Origin: CAYRHJ01 sp964424105 | Lineage (GTDB): Bacteria; Planctomycetota; Phycisphaerae; UBA1845 | Assembly (NCBI GenBank): GCA_964424105.1 | Contig: CAYRHJ010000035.1 | Span: 47,580-111,579, forward strand | Length of the DNA stretch: 64,000 nucleotides | Direction of reading: 5' to 3' | Shown here: positions 27,701-35,589 of the stretch, piece by piece | How positions within the stretch are numbered: the first letter of the stretch is position 1 | How the letters are laid out: every line of letters starts with the position of its first letter | Made by a program: the position numbers and the translations under genes | Notes under the pieces: generated by a model | The model's database searches: none | Seen by the model: only the letters and a program-made list of their open reading frames with translations | What the model was told of the DNA's origin: nothing

Positions 27701-28387
27701 GCGATTCGCGGAAACAACACCTGCCCCGCCTGCCCGGGCAAGGGGCAACCAGGCCAGATGTTCATCGTCGATCTTGGTACCGCCGCCCTTTTACCGCTCG
27801 ACATCCCCCGCACGTTCGCCAGCCAGGCTGGTCACGCGATCGCATTCGACGAGACCGGTAGGCTGTACCACCATGGTCAACTGTCAGCCGGCCTATCCAG
27901 ACTGGTACGCGCGGATCTTCAATCAACTGCCGCCCCCGAAGTATTGCTCGAACAAAATCCTGGCCCGGAGTGGACCGCAATGACCTTCGGCCCCGACGCG
28001 ATATGGGCCACTCAACGCCACCCCCTGCAATCCACCACCCAACTTTGGTCAATCGATCGATCCGATTTTCAGGCCACGCTGGTCGGAAACTGGACGCCCC
28101 CCAATGGCACCGTCGAGATCACCGGCATGGCCTTCGCTTGCGGCACCTTCGGCGATGCCGATTGCGACGGCGACATTGACCTTGACGACCATCTCCAATT
28201 GTGGGCTTGTGCCGCTGCCAATCCGGTCGGTGAATGCTCCGTCCACGACGTCAACGCGGATGGAAAAATCGACCTGGCAGACTGGGCCTATTTTCAGGTG
28301 ACCTACACCGGCGTCGCACCAGTTGTCGCCGCCTCGCAATCCGGCGACGACAACACCGCTCGCCAACTTGGCAGCTTGCGTCGATAG
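24701..28387 (+). CDS. Large exported Ig/PKD-like repeat protein with C-terminal dockerin-type module
   Basis: 1,228 residues made of repeated beta-sandwich units of about 85-95 residues, each with a conserved frame such as CxGxxVQLxA, YxWSIxSGP, QFxN and FTPxxxGxYxLxV (for example AGSYQIQLLL, AGDYVLRVVG, AGSYTVQVTA), followed by an Ig-like unit (YQWRYNDADLPGESAA, AGEYRCRASNACG), a seven-bladed-like region (about 900-1145), and a dockerin-like pair DADCDGDIDLDDH and DVNADGKIDLADW near the end. Residues 38-60 (GGTAFTLIGVFTAVGTAA) are the only hydrophobic N-terminal stretch and resemble a pseudopilin FTLIE start without its Glu. Likely a surface adhesion or scaffold protein; partner unknown. 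Confidence 0.8.
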   Translation: MRTIDDHDALGTRGLTLDGAKTSPWRIASPHAPRRIRSTGGTAFTLIGVFTAVGTAAPPLFLQQPSFPGTRCVGSTLMTGVTIDFFDGTAQTIQWQFDGSNLDHNARGGRVSINTNVANGTSTLTIVDSDPLIDTGNYRVIAGTANNGSTISNTAIPVFFNAASVGPIAKPPSACEGFPIQLRAYPTGSDPANQSILWTIISGPDLNGMQFTPFPPIIADPSFTPRSPGTYTLRAETFDVTCDTFASANLMFGVHGELQASPTTAANETCIGSAVQLASNPTGGTGLYSFEWSVPSHPSGTGFTFSPDEFARNPTFLPTAAGSYQIQLLLKHADCNDHASGTMTIDVSDTFAVQAIALNPEFCLGDDTLVRATSGLANVNYLWTVSAGPNLSSAQFSNTAVSTPLFTPTAAGDYVLRVVGTSGICASTQSDVQITVAPALTVTPLATPATVCLGAGVQLDAGALGSGPKNQKYAWSISSGPSLNAAQWSNRFIANPIFTPLASTPQNTPYVLHVETTDLVCGTLAGGNVSVNVRSLATAAPSAIPAAGCEAEPLALTANAAGGAGTYTYRWSIAAGPSTSAAQFNDTQMATPTFTPQGGPGTYFIILVLTDASCLTTQPFYQLALPVVPALDLDPQPDTAPAVLGQPTQLRANLSGGTSPNVTWSIASLPANCDNDDPLDDPTLADPIFTPSCVGTYRLTVTGSDDSCDTRVTSIDVDVVVFSAEPKANPPAVCVGNSATLTPNVNGDFGPYRFAWLVLDGPNANISQFNDPAAESPAFTPTLAGSYTVQVTATDLDGVLPDITGTVDVDVPGLPPSFNVNGQPTSQQACLGDSVSLSVSAQGQGIDYQWRYNDADLPGESAATITLHPLRFSHAGEYRCRASNACGHVDSDMATLSVSPFPSTLFVVAKDAQLRVAANTDCRPSVNLATRGSFDSVAIQANGLAAGPNRSLYAALRTSPASAETSLASIDPFTSLATIIGTMGEPIADLAFDPAGQHMYAIRGNNTCPACPGKGQPGQMFIVDLGTAALLPLDIPRTFASQAGHAIAFDETGRLYHHGQLSAGLSRLVRADLQSTAAPEVLLEQNPGPEWTAMTFGPDAIWATQRHPLQSTTQLWSIDRSDFQATLVGNWTPPNGTVEITGMAFACGTFGDADCDGDIDLDDHLQLWACAAANPVGECSVHDVNADGKIDLADWAYFQVTYTGVAPVVAASQSGDDNTARQLGSLRR

Positions 28388-28415
28388 CCGTATAGTTACC
28401 TGAAGCATGTCGCGA

Positions 28416-28435
28416 GATCCCTGATCGCAGGGATC
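28416..28435. other. Perfect hairpin between the Ig-like gene and cdaA
   Basis: GATCCCTG-ATCG-CAGGGATC, eight perfect pairs with a four-base loop, 29 bases after the Ig-like gene stop. It has no U-tract, so it may be a transcript-stabilising stem, a processing site or a protein-binding site rather than an intrinsic terminator. Confidence 0.5.
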
Positions 28436-28519
28436 CCGAGGCCATCGGTGCATGGGGGCGTTGCACTCGATCCTCGATCGCTTGTTGGCGACAACGCCCC
28501 TCGGCTGGTCCGAACGCTC

Positions 28520-29440
28520 ATGCTGGAATCCATCGAAACCTATCTGCGAGGCCTCAGCCGCGGCGCTTTCGGATTGTGGGGCGTGGCCGTCGAGCTGCTC
28601 CTCATCGGAGGCGTCATTTACGCAGCCCTTCGCTTCTTGCAGGGAACGCGCGGCGCGCGGCTCCTCAAATCGCTCGGTTTCATTTTGGTTTCGAGTTTTC
28701 TCGTGATGAGGTTGATCGCCGAAAGGCTTCACCTGGAACGGATCGTTTTTCTGTATCCGTACTTCGTTGGCGGATTGGTGCTCGTGACCATTGTTGCCTT
28801 TCAGCCGGAAATTCGCCGAGGGCTTCTCCGGCTGGGCAGTGCCCGCTGGCTGCGAATATGGTCCAAGTCCAACGATCCCATCATCGAACCGCTGGTCACC
28901 GTGGCCGAGCGACTGAGCCAAAAGAAAATCGGCGCGCTGATCGCCATTCAAGGAAGCGTGGGCTTGGATGCGCTGGCTGAAACCGGCGTGGCGCTCGACG
29001 CCGAAGTCAGCGCCGAGTTGCTGGAAACCATTTTCTACCCGGGCACCGTTCTGCATGACCTGGGCGTCCTGATTCAAAACTCCCGAATCGCCGCCGCCGC
29101 CTGCCAGTTTCCCGTTGCCGAATCCGGTGAATTAGCCCTGACGATGGGCAGCCGCCACCGGGCCGCGCTGGGACTCAGTCAGGATTCCGATGCGCTCATC
29201 ATCGTCGTGAGCGAGGAAACCGGTACCATCTCCGTCGTGGAACACGACGTGTTCCAGCGAGGCCTGACCCCCGATCAGCTTCGAGACCTGCTTACCGCCC
29301 GCCTCACATCGGACAGAAAGGTCGAGCCTGACGAGACTTCGGACGATGTCGTCGCAACGGGACCGGAAAAGAACGTCGATGAAAGGCGGGTCGCAGCCAC
29401 TTCCGCCCACGTGGGCACAACGCCGACTTTGGAGCCATAG
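28520..29440 (+). CDS. cdaA: Diadenylate cyclase CdaA/DacA-like, altered DGA motif
   Basis: Membrane enzyme that makes c-di-AMP from two ATP. 306 residues from ATG 28520 (GTG 28448 also in frame). Three N-terminal helices (about 18-95) are followed by the DAC domain: GALIAIQGSVGLDALAETGV, LLETIFYPGTVLHDLGVLIQ, SRIAAAACQFPVAESGELAL, GSRHRAALGLSQDSDALIIV and VSEETGTISV. The RHR motif (212-214) is intact, but the catalytic DGA reads Asp180-Leu181-Gly182. The Asp is kept; the Gly and Ala are replaced. Activity is therefore uncertain. Five bases separate it from cdaR, the usual regulator partner, supporting a functional operon. Confidence 0.85.
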   Translation: MLESIETYLRGLSRGAFGLWGVAVELLLIGGVIYAALRFLQGTRGARLLKSLGFILVSSFLVMRLIAERLHLERIVFLYPYFVGGLVLVTIVAFQPEIRRGLLRLGSARWLRIWSKSNDPIIEPLVTVAERLSQKKIGALIAIQGSVGLDALAETGVALDAEVSAELLETIFYPGTVLHDLGVLIQNSRIAAAACQFPVAESGELALTMGSRHRAALGLSQDSDALIIVVSEETGTISVVEHDVFQRGLTPDQLRDLLTARLTSDRKVEPDETSDDVVATGPEKNVDERRVAATSAHVGTTPTLEP

Positions 29441-29445
29441 CGAAC

Positions 29446-30489
29446 ATGCAACAATTGTCGCTGATATCCGCCACGCTCGCGCTCACCCTGCTTGTCTGGG
29501 CGTCCGCGGATCAACTGATCACCGAAGTGACGGAAGTTTCCGTCGCGCTGACCGTCGAGGCGGAACCCGACAGCGAATGGGTGGTTACGTCGTTGGCCAA
29601 ACCGTCGCAAAGATTTCGCGTGACGCTCCGAGGCCGACAGGCCGACGTCGCCCGACTCCGCGAGACGGGTTCACCGAGAATGACGCTGACCATCTCCGAT
29701 TCGGGCCTCGTGGACAAACGCTTGGGACCGCAAAGCATTCCGCTGCTGGCTGAGCTGCTCGAAAAACGCTCCGAATTTGCGAACTGCACCCCACTTTCAG
29801 TTTCACCCGCCTCGCTCGTGATCCACGTTGATCGGCGATTGGAAAAAGTCATACCCGTCGTCGCACGCGCGGGACGACTGGAATTCACCGTCGAACCGCG
29901 AATCGACCCGAACTCGGTCAGCGCCACCCTCCTTGAAACCGATTGGGCTCGCGTCGCCGACGCACAGCCTCGACTGCTCCTAAACGTGGAAAGCGACTTG
30001 GCCAACCAACCCGAGGACCAGCCGGTTGAAATCAACGTCCCACTGCCAGACCTGATCACGACCGAACTAGGCAACCTGGACGCACTGGAATTGAAGCCCC
30101 GCACGGTGACCGTTCGTGCCACCGTACGAAAACGCATGAAGACGGCCACGATCCAGGCTGTTCCCGTTAAGTTCATGGGCAGTCATAGCTTATGGAACGA
30201 CTATGATATCGAGTTCCGTCGACCAGACACGCCCGAGACCCTTCGGGTCGATATTATCGGTCCTGCCGATGAGGTGGACGGTCTCGCCGCAGGCCAACAT
30301 AAATTGTTTGCGGTCATAAAGTTAACCACTCCAGACGCCGGGAGCGGGGCGAGTTTTCAGTTCTTCGAGCCGGAATTTCGCCTGCCTCCCGGTGTTAAAC
30401 TCGCACCGGAACAGAGCTTCGACCGATTTGAGATTCGCTTGATTCGGCGAAATCAGAATGCAATATCACCAGAAATCCCCGCGCCCTGA
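29446..30489 (+). CDS. cdaR: YbbR-domain protein, CdaR-like regulator of the diadenylate cyclase
   Basis: 347 residues: one N-terminal transmembrane helix (SLISATLALTLLVWASADQL) and an extracytoplasmic region with YbbR-like repeats (AEPDSEWVVTSLAKPSQRFRVTLRG, RLEKVIPVVARAGRL, LKPRTVTVRATVRKRM). In Firmicutes CdaR sits next to CdaA in an operon and modulates it from outside the membrane. Here the start is 5 bases after the cyclase stop, the same arrangement. The overall family match is good; individual repeats are divergent. Confidence 0.8.
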   Translation: MQQLSLISATLALTLLVWASADQLITEVTEVSVALTVEAEPDSEWVVTSLAKPSQRFRVTLRGRQADVARLRETGSPRMTLTISDSGLVDKRLGPQSIPLLAELLEKRSEFANCTPLSVSPASLVIHVDRRLEKVIPVVARAGRLEFTVEPRIDPNSVSATLLETDWARVADAQPRLLLNVESDLANQPEDQPVEINVPLPDLITTELGNLDALELKPRTVTVRATVRKRMKTATIQAVPVKFMGSHSLWNDYDIEFRRPDTPETLRVDIIGPADEVDGLAAGQHKLFAVIKLTTPDAGSGASFQFFEPEFRLPPGVKLAPEQSFDRFEIRLIRRNQNAISPEIPAP

Positions 30490-30579
30490 TGGCCCAAGCG
30501 CTCAATCGATTCCTCGGCTCGATTCGTTCGAGTGGCCGAGCGAATGTCGGAAAAATTTCACGAAAACAAAAATGGGGGC

Positions 30580-30608
30580 TTGACGCTTGCCGTGCTTCAG
30601 CACAGAAT
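30580..30608 (+). promoter_or_regulatory. Promoter of the 5S rRNA gene
   Basis: TTGACG at 30580-30585, exactly 17 bases, then CAGAAT at 30603-30608. Transcription would begin about six bases later, at the 5' end of the 5S gene, so the position supports the call. Confidence 0.55.
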
Positions 30609-30612
30609 CTCA

Positions 30613-30719
30613 GCGCGGTGACCATACGTGCGGGGAAACACCCGTTCCCATTCCGAACACGGAAGTGAAGCTCGCGCGGCCAATGGTAGTCGAAAGGCGA
30701 GAGTAGGTTATTGCCGCAT
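30613..30719 (+). rRNA. rrf: 5S ribosomal RNA, unlinked and short
   Basis: Contains the conserved 5S core: GGGGAAACACCCGTTCCCAT, CCGAACACGGAAGTGAAGC, CCAATGGTA and GGCGAGAGTAGGT. Helix I pairs GCGGTGA (from 30615) with the end ..TTGCCGC (to 30717). Ends are estimated; length is about 103-110 nt. The usual bacterial 5S is about 118-120 nt, while planctomycete 5S RNAs are known to be 109-111 nt, so the size supports the lineage. There is no 16S or 23S gene within 30 kb on either side, and it has its own promoter and terminator. Confidence 0.93.
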
Positions 30720-30732
30720 TTTTTTTGAATTC

Positions 30733-30754
30733 AGCCGCTTAATGCGGCTGTTTT
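30733..30754 (+). terminator. Intrinsic terminator of the 5S gene
   Basis: Stem AGCCGC (30733-30738), loop TTAAT, stem GCGGCT (30744-30749), then GTTTTC, 15 bases after the 5S 3' end. Confidence 0.75.
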
Positions 30755-30914
30755 CATGCGCCGAGACTTCGATTTTCACTGTTACCCGTCGGGTGCGAAT
30801 ACGCGAAACAAAGAGGCGCCCGCGAGGTCTCGTCTTGACTTGTTCGTAAACGGCCCGGAGGCAATCGGTTTTATCCCGTTGCACCCGACCTCGCCTCACG
30901 AGAGCCTTTCCGCG

Positions 30915-32309
30915 CTACTCGTTTCGATCCCGTAGTAATTCGGTGGGGGTGACGTCACGTTTCTTCGTTTCGGGCGGGGCGTCAATCTCCGCCAAACACT
31001 CCTGCAAAGCTTTCTTGCTGTTTTCGGTGGCGGCCTGTTCAATCCCCTTGTTTATAATACGAATGGCTTCAGGGCTGTTCGGCGATTGCCGAGCCAGCAA
31101 TCGCGCCAAGACCATCACCGCTTTCGCGTCGAGACCGCCGGTCATGCGATGGGCGGCGCGGGCGTATTGTAGAATCTCGTCGGTGAATCTGCCTGAATCG
31201 AAACCGGCTTCAGCCAGCGCCTGATAGGTTTGTGCCCCGGGATCAATCGAAATCAGCCGGTTGGCGATTTCAGTGGCTTCGGAATCCTTGCCAAGCCCCA
31301 AAAAGATTCGATATCTCGTGGAATACAAAAGGCGAACTTCATTCTTATTCGGCCCCTTTTCACCCCACTGTTCTTCGTATTGGTCAATCTCGTCGGGGTC
31401 CTCGACGGCATAGCGAATATCCTTGTAGCGGTCCGCGTTCAGGAGGTGCTCAAAGATGATGCGGCGGAAGGCTTTGACCGCGGAGCCTTCGGGAGTTTGA
31501 CGATTCAGAAAGTCGTAGAAAGCGATGATTTTTTCTGGTTGTCCGAGGGCTTCGTATGCCAACTTCACGACGTAAAAATTGAACGCCTTGAATCGACTCT
31601 GCGCGATCTCGTGCTCGGCCACCATGGCTCGGTCGGACAGCTCCTTTCGTGCGGGGGGGTAACGTTCAGCCAGATGCAATAACCCCGTGATAAGCTTGGG
31701 AAGCTGCTTCTGCACGAAGATTGACGACCGGGCGGCGTTGTGGTCGAGGCACCATTTGTAATCAGCCAACGCCTCCTCGAATAATCTACCGGCGGTGTTC
31801 TTGGCGGCCCGCTCCATCACGCCCAAAACCACATCGTCGCCCGCCCAAGGCTCCCACATCGTCGCTCCGCGGATGTGTTCACCGTTGATCGCCGCGTAAA
31901 TGACGGTGAGCAGGTGGGACGCGGCGGTGAAACCCTCGCGCCGCCCCAGCTCACTGGCGTCAGAGGCCATAATTAGCAACGTGGGGAATTCGAAGATCTG
32001 GTGCGCCTTGACGAATTCTTGCGCGTCTGGGTCGTTCGAGTTAACCCGTACAAGTATTCCAAATCGGTCGACCCAGTCTCGCACCGTCTGGATTTGCAGG
32101 GCTTCGGTTTCGAATTTCTCGCAATCGGGACAATCGTCTCGGCTGACGGCCACCAACAAATACCGCCGCTGATCAACAGCCTGTCGCAGGTCATCCTCGA
32201 TCAGCCGCGTTCGCGGTGAAGGCTCCGCTGCATCCGGCTGCTGATCAGCCGTTGCGGAAACGGGCAATGCGACCAAAACACAGCAAAACGCAAAAATCCG
32301 TCTCAACAT
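30915..32309 (-). CDS. Exported thioredoxin-fold protein with TPR-like C-terminal region
   Basis: 464 residues with a signal peptide (IFAFCCVLVALPVSATA, cleavage near residue 21). A thioredoxin-like domain follows (about 35-150): RRYLLVAVSRDDCPDCEKF with a CPDC redox pair (C60, C63), LVRVNSNDPDAQEFVKAHQI and the cis-Pro strand FEFPTLLIM. The rest is helical with tetratricopeptide-like spacing (DYKWCLDHNAA, LLYSTRYRIFLGLGKDSEA, LARLLARQSPNSPEA). It could reduce or sense disulfides in the periplasm, but the partner is unknown. It stands alone, facing the 5S terminator. Confidence 0.75.
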   Translation of the reverse strand: MLRRIFAFCCVLVALPVSATADQQPDAAEPSPRTRLIEDDLRQAVDQRRYLLVAVSRDDCPDCEKFETEALQIQTVRDWVDRFGILVRVNSNDPDAQEFVKAHQIFEFPTLLIMASDASELGRREGFTAASHLLTVIYAAINGEHIRGATMWEPWAGDDVVLGVMERAAKNTAGRLFEEALADYKWCLDHNAARSSIFVQKQLPKLITGLLHLAERYPPARKELSDRAMVAEHEIAQSRFKAFNFYVVKLAYEALGQPEKIIAFYDFLNRQTPEGSAVKAFRRIIFEHLLNADRYKDIRYAVEDPDEIDQYEEQWGEKGPNKNEVRLLYSTRYRIFLGLGKDSEATEIANRLISIDPGAQTYQALAEAGFDSGRFTDEILQYARAAHRMTGGLDAKAVMVLARLLARQSPNSPEAIRIINKGIEQAATENSKKALQECLAEIDAPPETKKRDVTPTELLRDRNE

Positions 32310-32785
32310 CGTTACGCTCCCAACCGGTCGCGGCTTAGATCGCTCGCAATCAACCTGACACGCTACACCGGCCTACCATCTTAGCATCTGGCGCCAACCA
32401 TGTCATGGCAACGGTCCCACTCAGCCACCAGGGGTCACACCGCGTTTGACCATCCGCCAACGCTTGCCGGCTGCTGCCAAACCACCGATAACCAAATCAT
32501 CCTGTTCTCGCTTCGTCCGAGTTAACCCTCTAACCACTTGATTACGTATGCGGACGCCGCCCGGTTCGTCACCACCCGCCCGAACATGCCGCTCAAGCGG
32601 CGTTTTTGGGAACTTCGCCACAAACCGCGACACACAATGGTCCCCGCAAGGAATGCCGATGCTGCGTATACCGTGCGCGCGGCGACCAGACGAATCAGAT
32701 CGGCCACGCAATGAAACTTGGCCCGATAATCGCGATCGCGAAACATCATCGGCGGGAGGCCCTCGCCGACGGATAAGAGGTACGA
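32310..32785. other. Intergenic region without a recognisable gene
   Basis: The 476-base gap between two divergent genes, expected to contain the promoters for both. Apart from the hairpin at 32588-32607 I see no RNA gene, repeat or conserved frame. The short open frames here do not look like real proteins. Confidence 0.5.
32588..32607 (+). terminator. Terminator-like hairpin
   Basis: GCCGC-TCAA-GCGGC followed by GTTTTT on the plus strand. No plus-strand gene ends just before it, so it might end an unrecognised small RNA, attenuate transcription of the gene at 32786, or be coincidental. Confidence 0.4.
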
Positions 32786-35545
32786 ATGGACCGGCGAATA
32801 CTTGTGGTTGATGCCGACCACCATAGACGCAACGCCGTGCGAGCCATCCTGGCCGGGGCCGGCTACGAGCCGTCGGTCGTGGATTCCGGCGTGGACGCCA
32901 TGCGAATCATGCTGGCTGAGGCTCCACCCGCGGTTCTCTGTCGATTAACGGGGCCTCGGTTCGACGGTTTGGGTTTGTGTCAGGACCTGCGCTCCCACGA
33001 GGGCGTGGGGTTTGTCTATTTCATGATGTCCCTGACCGCAGAGGAGACTCGTCATACCGCAACGGCGCTCCAACACGGGGCGGACGCCGTCATTCCGACA
33101 GAAATCGACGCCGAACGGTTGCTGGCACACATGGTGGCTGGAGATCGAGTGGTGGCGTTGCATCGTGAACTGACTCGTCAAAACAGGCAGGTCTTCAAAT
33201 ACAACGCCAAGCTGGCCATCGTCAACGACCGCCTTCATCAAGCCGCGACAACAGACGAGCTAACCGGCGCCGTGAATCGCCGGGCGGGCATGAATCGGCT
33301 GACGGAATGTTGGTCGGTCGCGTCGCGCAATGGGGATAGTCTTGCCGTCATGATCCTGGACGTGGATCATTTCAAAGTCATCAACGACACCTATGGCCAC
33401 GACGTGGGAGATCTGGTGCTCAAGGAGGTCGCCGACGCCTTGCGTCGCTCCTGCCGCCTGGGCGAAGTCGTCTGCCGTTTCGGCGGTGAAGAGTTCATGG
33501 TCATTTGTTCCGCTTCTGACGCGAGCATGGCCGCCGTCGCCGCCCGGCGGCTGCGCGCGACCGTCGAAGGCATCACCAGTCAGGTTCGAGGTTTCCCGGT
33601 CAAGGTCACGGCGAGCATCGGCGTGGCAGAAAGGACCGCGTCGATGCCGGACCCCGATGCGCTGTTGCGAGCCGCGGACCGCGCTTTGTATGCCGCGAAA
33701 CATGGCGGCAGAAACCGCGTCGTCATCGCAGGGGAGGAATGGAGCGGCGGCGAAAATCAAGTTTCGACACTTCGGCTCCCCACCGACCTGGCGCGAATTC
33801 CAGCGCCGGGTGAACTCGCCCGAAACGCGAGAACCGTTCTTGTTGCCGACGGCGATGAATCCGCACGAGCCTGGTATGTGCAATTGCTACAGCAAGGGGG
33901 GTTCAACGTGATTGAATCCCCCAACGGCGCTGACGCGCTGGGGTGCATACAGCATGCCCAACCGGACATCGTCATTTTTTCACGCGACTTGCCCGTCTTG
34001 GACGGGGTCGAATGCACGCGCCGCCTGAAGCGCGATCCGGATTTCTGGCACCTGCCGGTTCTACTGGCCAGCCAACGAAGGGATGACGAACGGGACGCGG
34101 TCGCGGCTTGGGATGCCGGCGCGGATGGATTGACCATGCAGGGAATCCGTCCCCATGAATTCCTCGCACAGATTCGGTCCATGTTGAGCCTGCGCCGCGG
34201 GAGAAAAGAGCTGATTCAGGCCAACGAAAACCTGGGCGAGCAAGCCCGCACCATGACTTTGCTGCTCGAATTGGCGCAAAGCATTTCCACCGCATCCTCC
34301 CTGCCGGCGGTCTTGGAGCGCGTCGTGCACGTCACGGCCGAACTTACCTGCTGCACCTGTGTTGCCGTTCTGTTGCCCGATGAAACGGGCGAAACGCTTC
34401 AAGTCGCACACGCCGCGGGTTTCGCGAACGAGAAAATTTCGTATTTGCGAATCCCCACAGCGGGGGCCTTGTTCGGCGATATTTCCGCCCAACGTGAATC
34501 GTTGGTCATCAACGACACGAACGACGAGCGCCTGGGCCATGGTATCGATCCCGACCTTTTCGGCGCCCGACCGCCGCTGGTAATCGTCCCACTAATGACC
34601 GGCGAGCGCTCCGTGGGGGCACTGCTGGCCGCGGAGCGATTGGGCGGCCAGCCCTTCGTTACGCGGGATCTCGAATACATCCATTTAATCGGCAACATCG
34701 CCGCATCAACCATCGAAGAGATCAGCGCTCGGCAGGCCTGCGACGAAGCTCGCGACTCCATCGTCGTGGCCCTGGCCAAACTTGCCGAACATCGCGACGG
34801 CTCCACCGGCCATCACCTGGACCGTGTCACCCGATTCGCCGTTCTCCTGGCCCAGGAGCTTCGCGCCAGCGGGCCGTACAAGGACAGCATCGATGGTCCG
34901 TTCATCGCGGACCTCGAGCGCGCCGTCCCGCTGCACGACATCGGCAAGGTCGGAATTCCCGATCGCATTCTGCTGAAATCCGGCAAGCTCACCGACGAAG
35001 AAATGGCCATCATGAAAACGCACACCAAGATCGGCACGGAGACGATTCAATCGGTGGCCCAACGCGTCCCCGGTGCACACTTCCTGAAAATGGCCGCGGA
35101 TATCGCCTGGGGACATCACGAGAAATTCGACGGCTCCGGATACCCCAGCGGAACATCCGGGACCGACATTCCCTTGGCCGCCCGGATTACCTCCGTCGCC
35201 GACGTCTACGACGCCCTCACCACCCGCCGCCCCTACAAGGAAGGCCTATCACACGACCAAGCCATCCACATCATCCGGGAAACATCCGGCTCACATTTCG
35301 ATTCGGTGATCGTCGACGCGTTCGTGGTCAAGGAACACGAGTTCGCGCTGCTCGCGGCGCAACTAGCCGACGATGACGCTTCCATGGACAGCCGCCGACG
35401 GGCGGATTACGTCAAGCGGGCGACACAAGACATTCACCTGGATCCGCTGGCCGGCGAACTCGCCAGCATTCAACACCAAATCCATCAACTGGCGGACCTG
35501 TGCAAACAGGCTTCGGTCGCCGACATTACCGAGGGGCGCGGTTAA
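32786..35545 (+). CDS. c-di-GMP signalling protein: REC-GGDEF-REC-GAF-HD-GYP
   Basis: 919 residues with five modules: receiver 1 (about 4-120), diguanylate cyclase (about 155-315, active-site GGEEF at 233-237, DVDHFKVINDTYGHDVGD), receiver 2 (about 349-468), GAF (about 500-645) and HD-GYP phosphodiesterase (about 655-840; HDIGKVGIP at 717-725, HHEKFDGSGYP at 777-787). Both catalytic domains look intact, so it may both make and degrade c-di-GMP. Both receivers lack the phosphoacceptor Asp: the position is Arg53 in the first and Ser399 in the second. Control is therefore more likely through ligand or partner binding, perhaps via the GAF domain, than by phosphorylation. No histidine kinase is nearby. 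ATG 32786 follows an AAGAGG ribosome-binding site. Confidence 0.92.
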   Translation: MDRRILVVDADHHRRNAVRAILAGAGYEPSVVDSGVDAMRIMLAEAPPAVLCRLTGPRFDGLGLCQDLRSHEGVGFVYFMMSLTAEETRHTATALQHGADAVIPTEIDAERLLAHMVAGDRVVALHRELTRQNRQVFKYNAKLAIVNDRLHQAATTDELTGAVNRRAGMNRLTECWSVASRNGDSLAVMILDVDHFKVINDTYGHDVGDLVLKEVADALRRSCRLGEVVCRFGGEEFMVICSASDASMAAVAARRLRATVEGITSQVRGFPVKVTASIGVAERTASMPDPDALLRAADRALYAAKHGGRNRVVIAGEEWSGGENQVSTLRLPTDLARIPAPGELARNARTVLVADGDESARAWYVQLLQQGGFNVIESPNGADALGCIQHAQPDIVIFSRDLPVLDGVECTRRLKRDPDFWHLPVLLASQRRDDERDAVAAWDAGADGLTMQGIRPHEFLAQIRSMLSLRRGRKELIQANENLGEQARTMTLLLELAQSISTASSLPAVLERVVHVTAELTCCTCVAVLLPDETGETLQVAHAAGFANEKISYLRIPTAGALFGDISAQRESLVINDTNDERLGHGIDPDLFGARPPLVIVPLMTGERSVGALLAAERLGGQPFVTRDLEYIHLIGNIAASTIEEISARQACDEARDSIVVALAKLAEHRDGSTGHHLDRVTRFAVLLAQELRASGPYKDSIDGPFIADLERAVPLHDIGKVGIPDRILLKSGKLTDEEMAIMKTHTKIGTETIQSVAQRVPGAHFLKMAADIAWGHHEKFDGSGYPSGTSGTDIPLAARITSVADVYDALTTRRPYKEGLSHDQAIHIIRETSGSHFDSVIVDAFVVKEHEFALLAAQLADDDASMDSRRRADYVKRATQDIHLDPLAGELASIQHQIHQLADLCKQASVADITEGRG

Positions 35546-35589
35546 GACGGTTGACTGTCATTTGCCGCCGCGAAGCCTTCTTAAAACAA

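Noticed and set aside
28416..28435. Hairpin as intrinsic terminator
   Set aside because: No T-run follows the stem, so listed as a hairpin of unknown role.
32522..32824. 100-codon minus-strand frame upstream of the c-di-GMP gene
   Set aside because: No signal, no family resemblance and it overlaps the ribosome-binding site and start of the real plus-strand gene.
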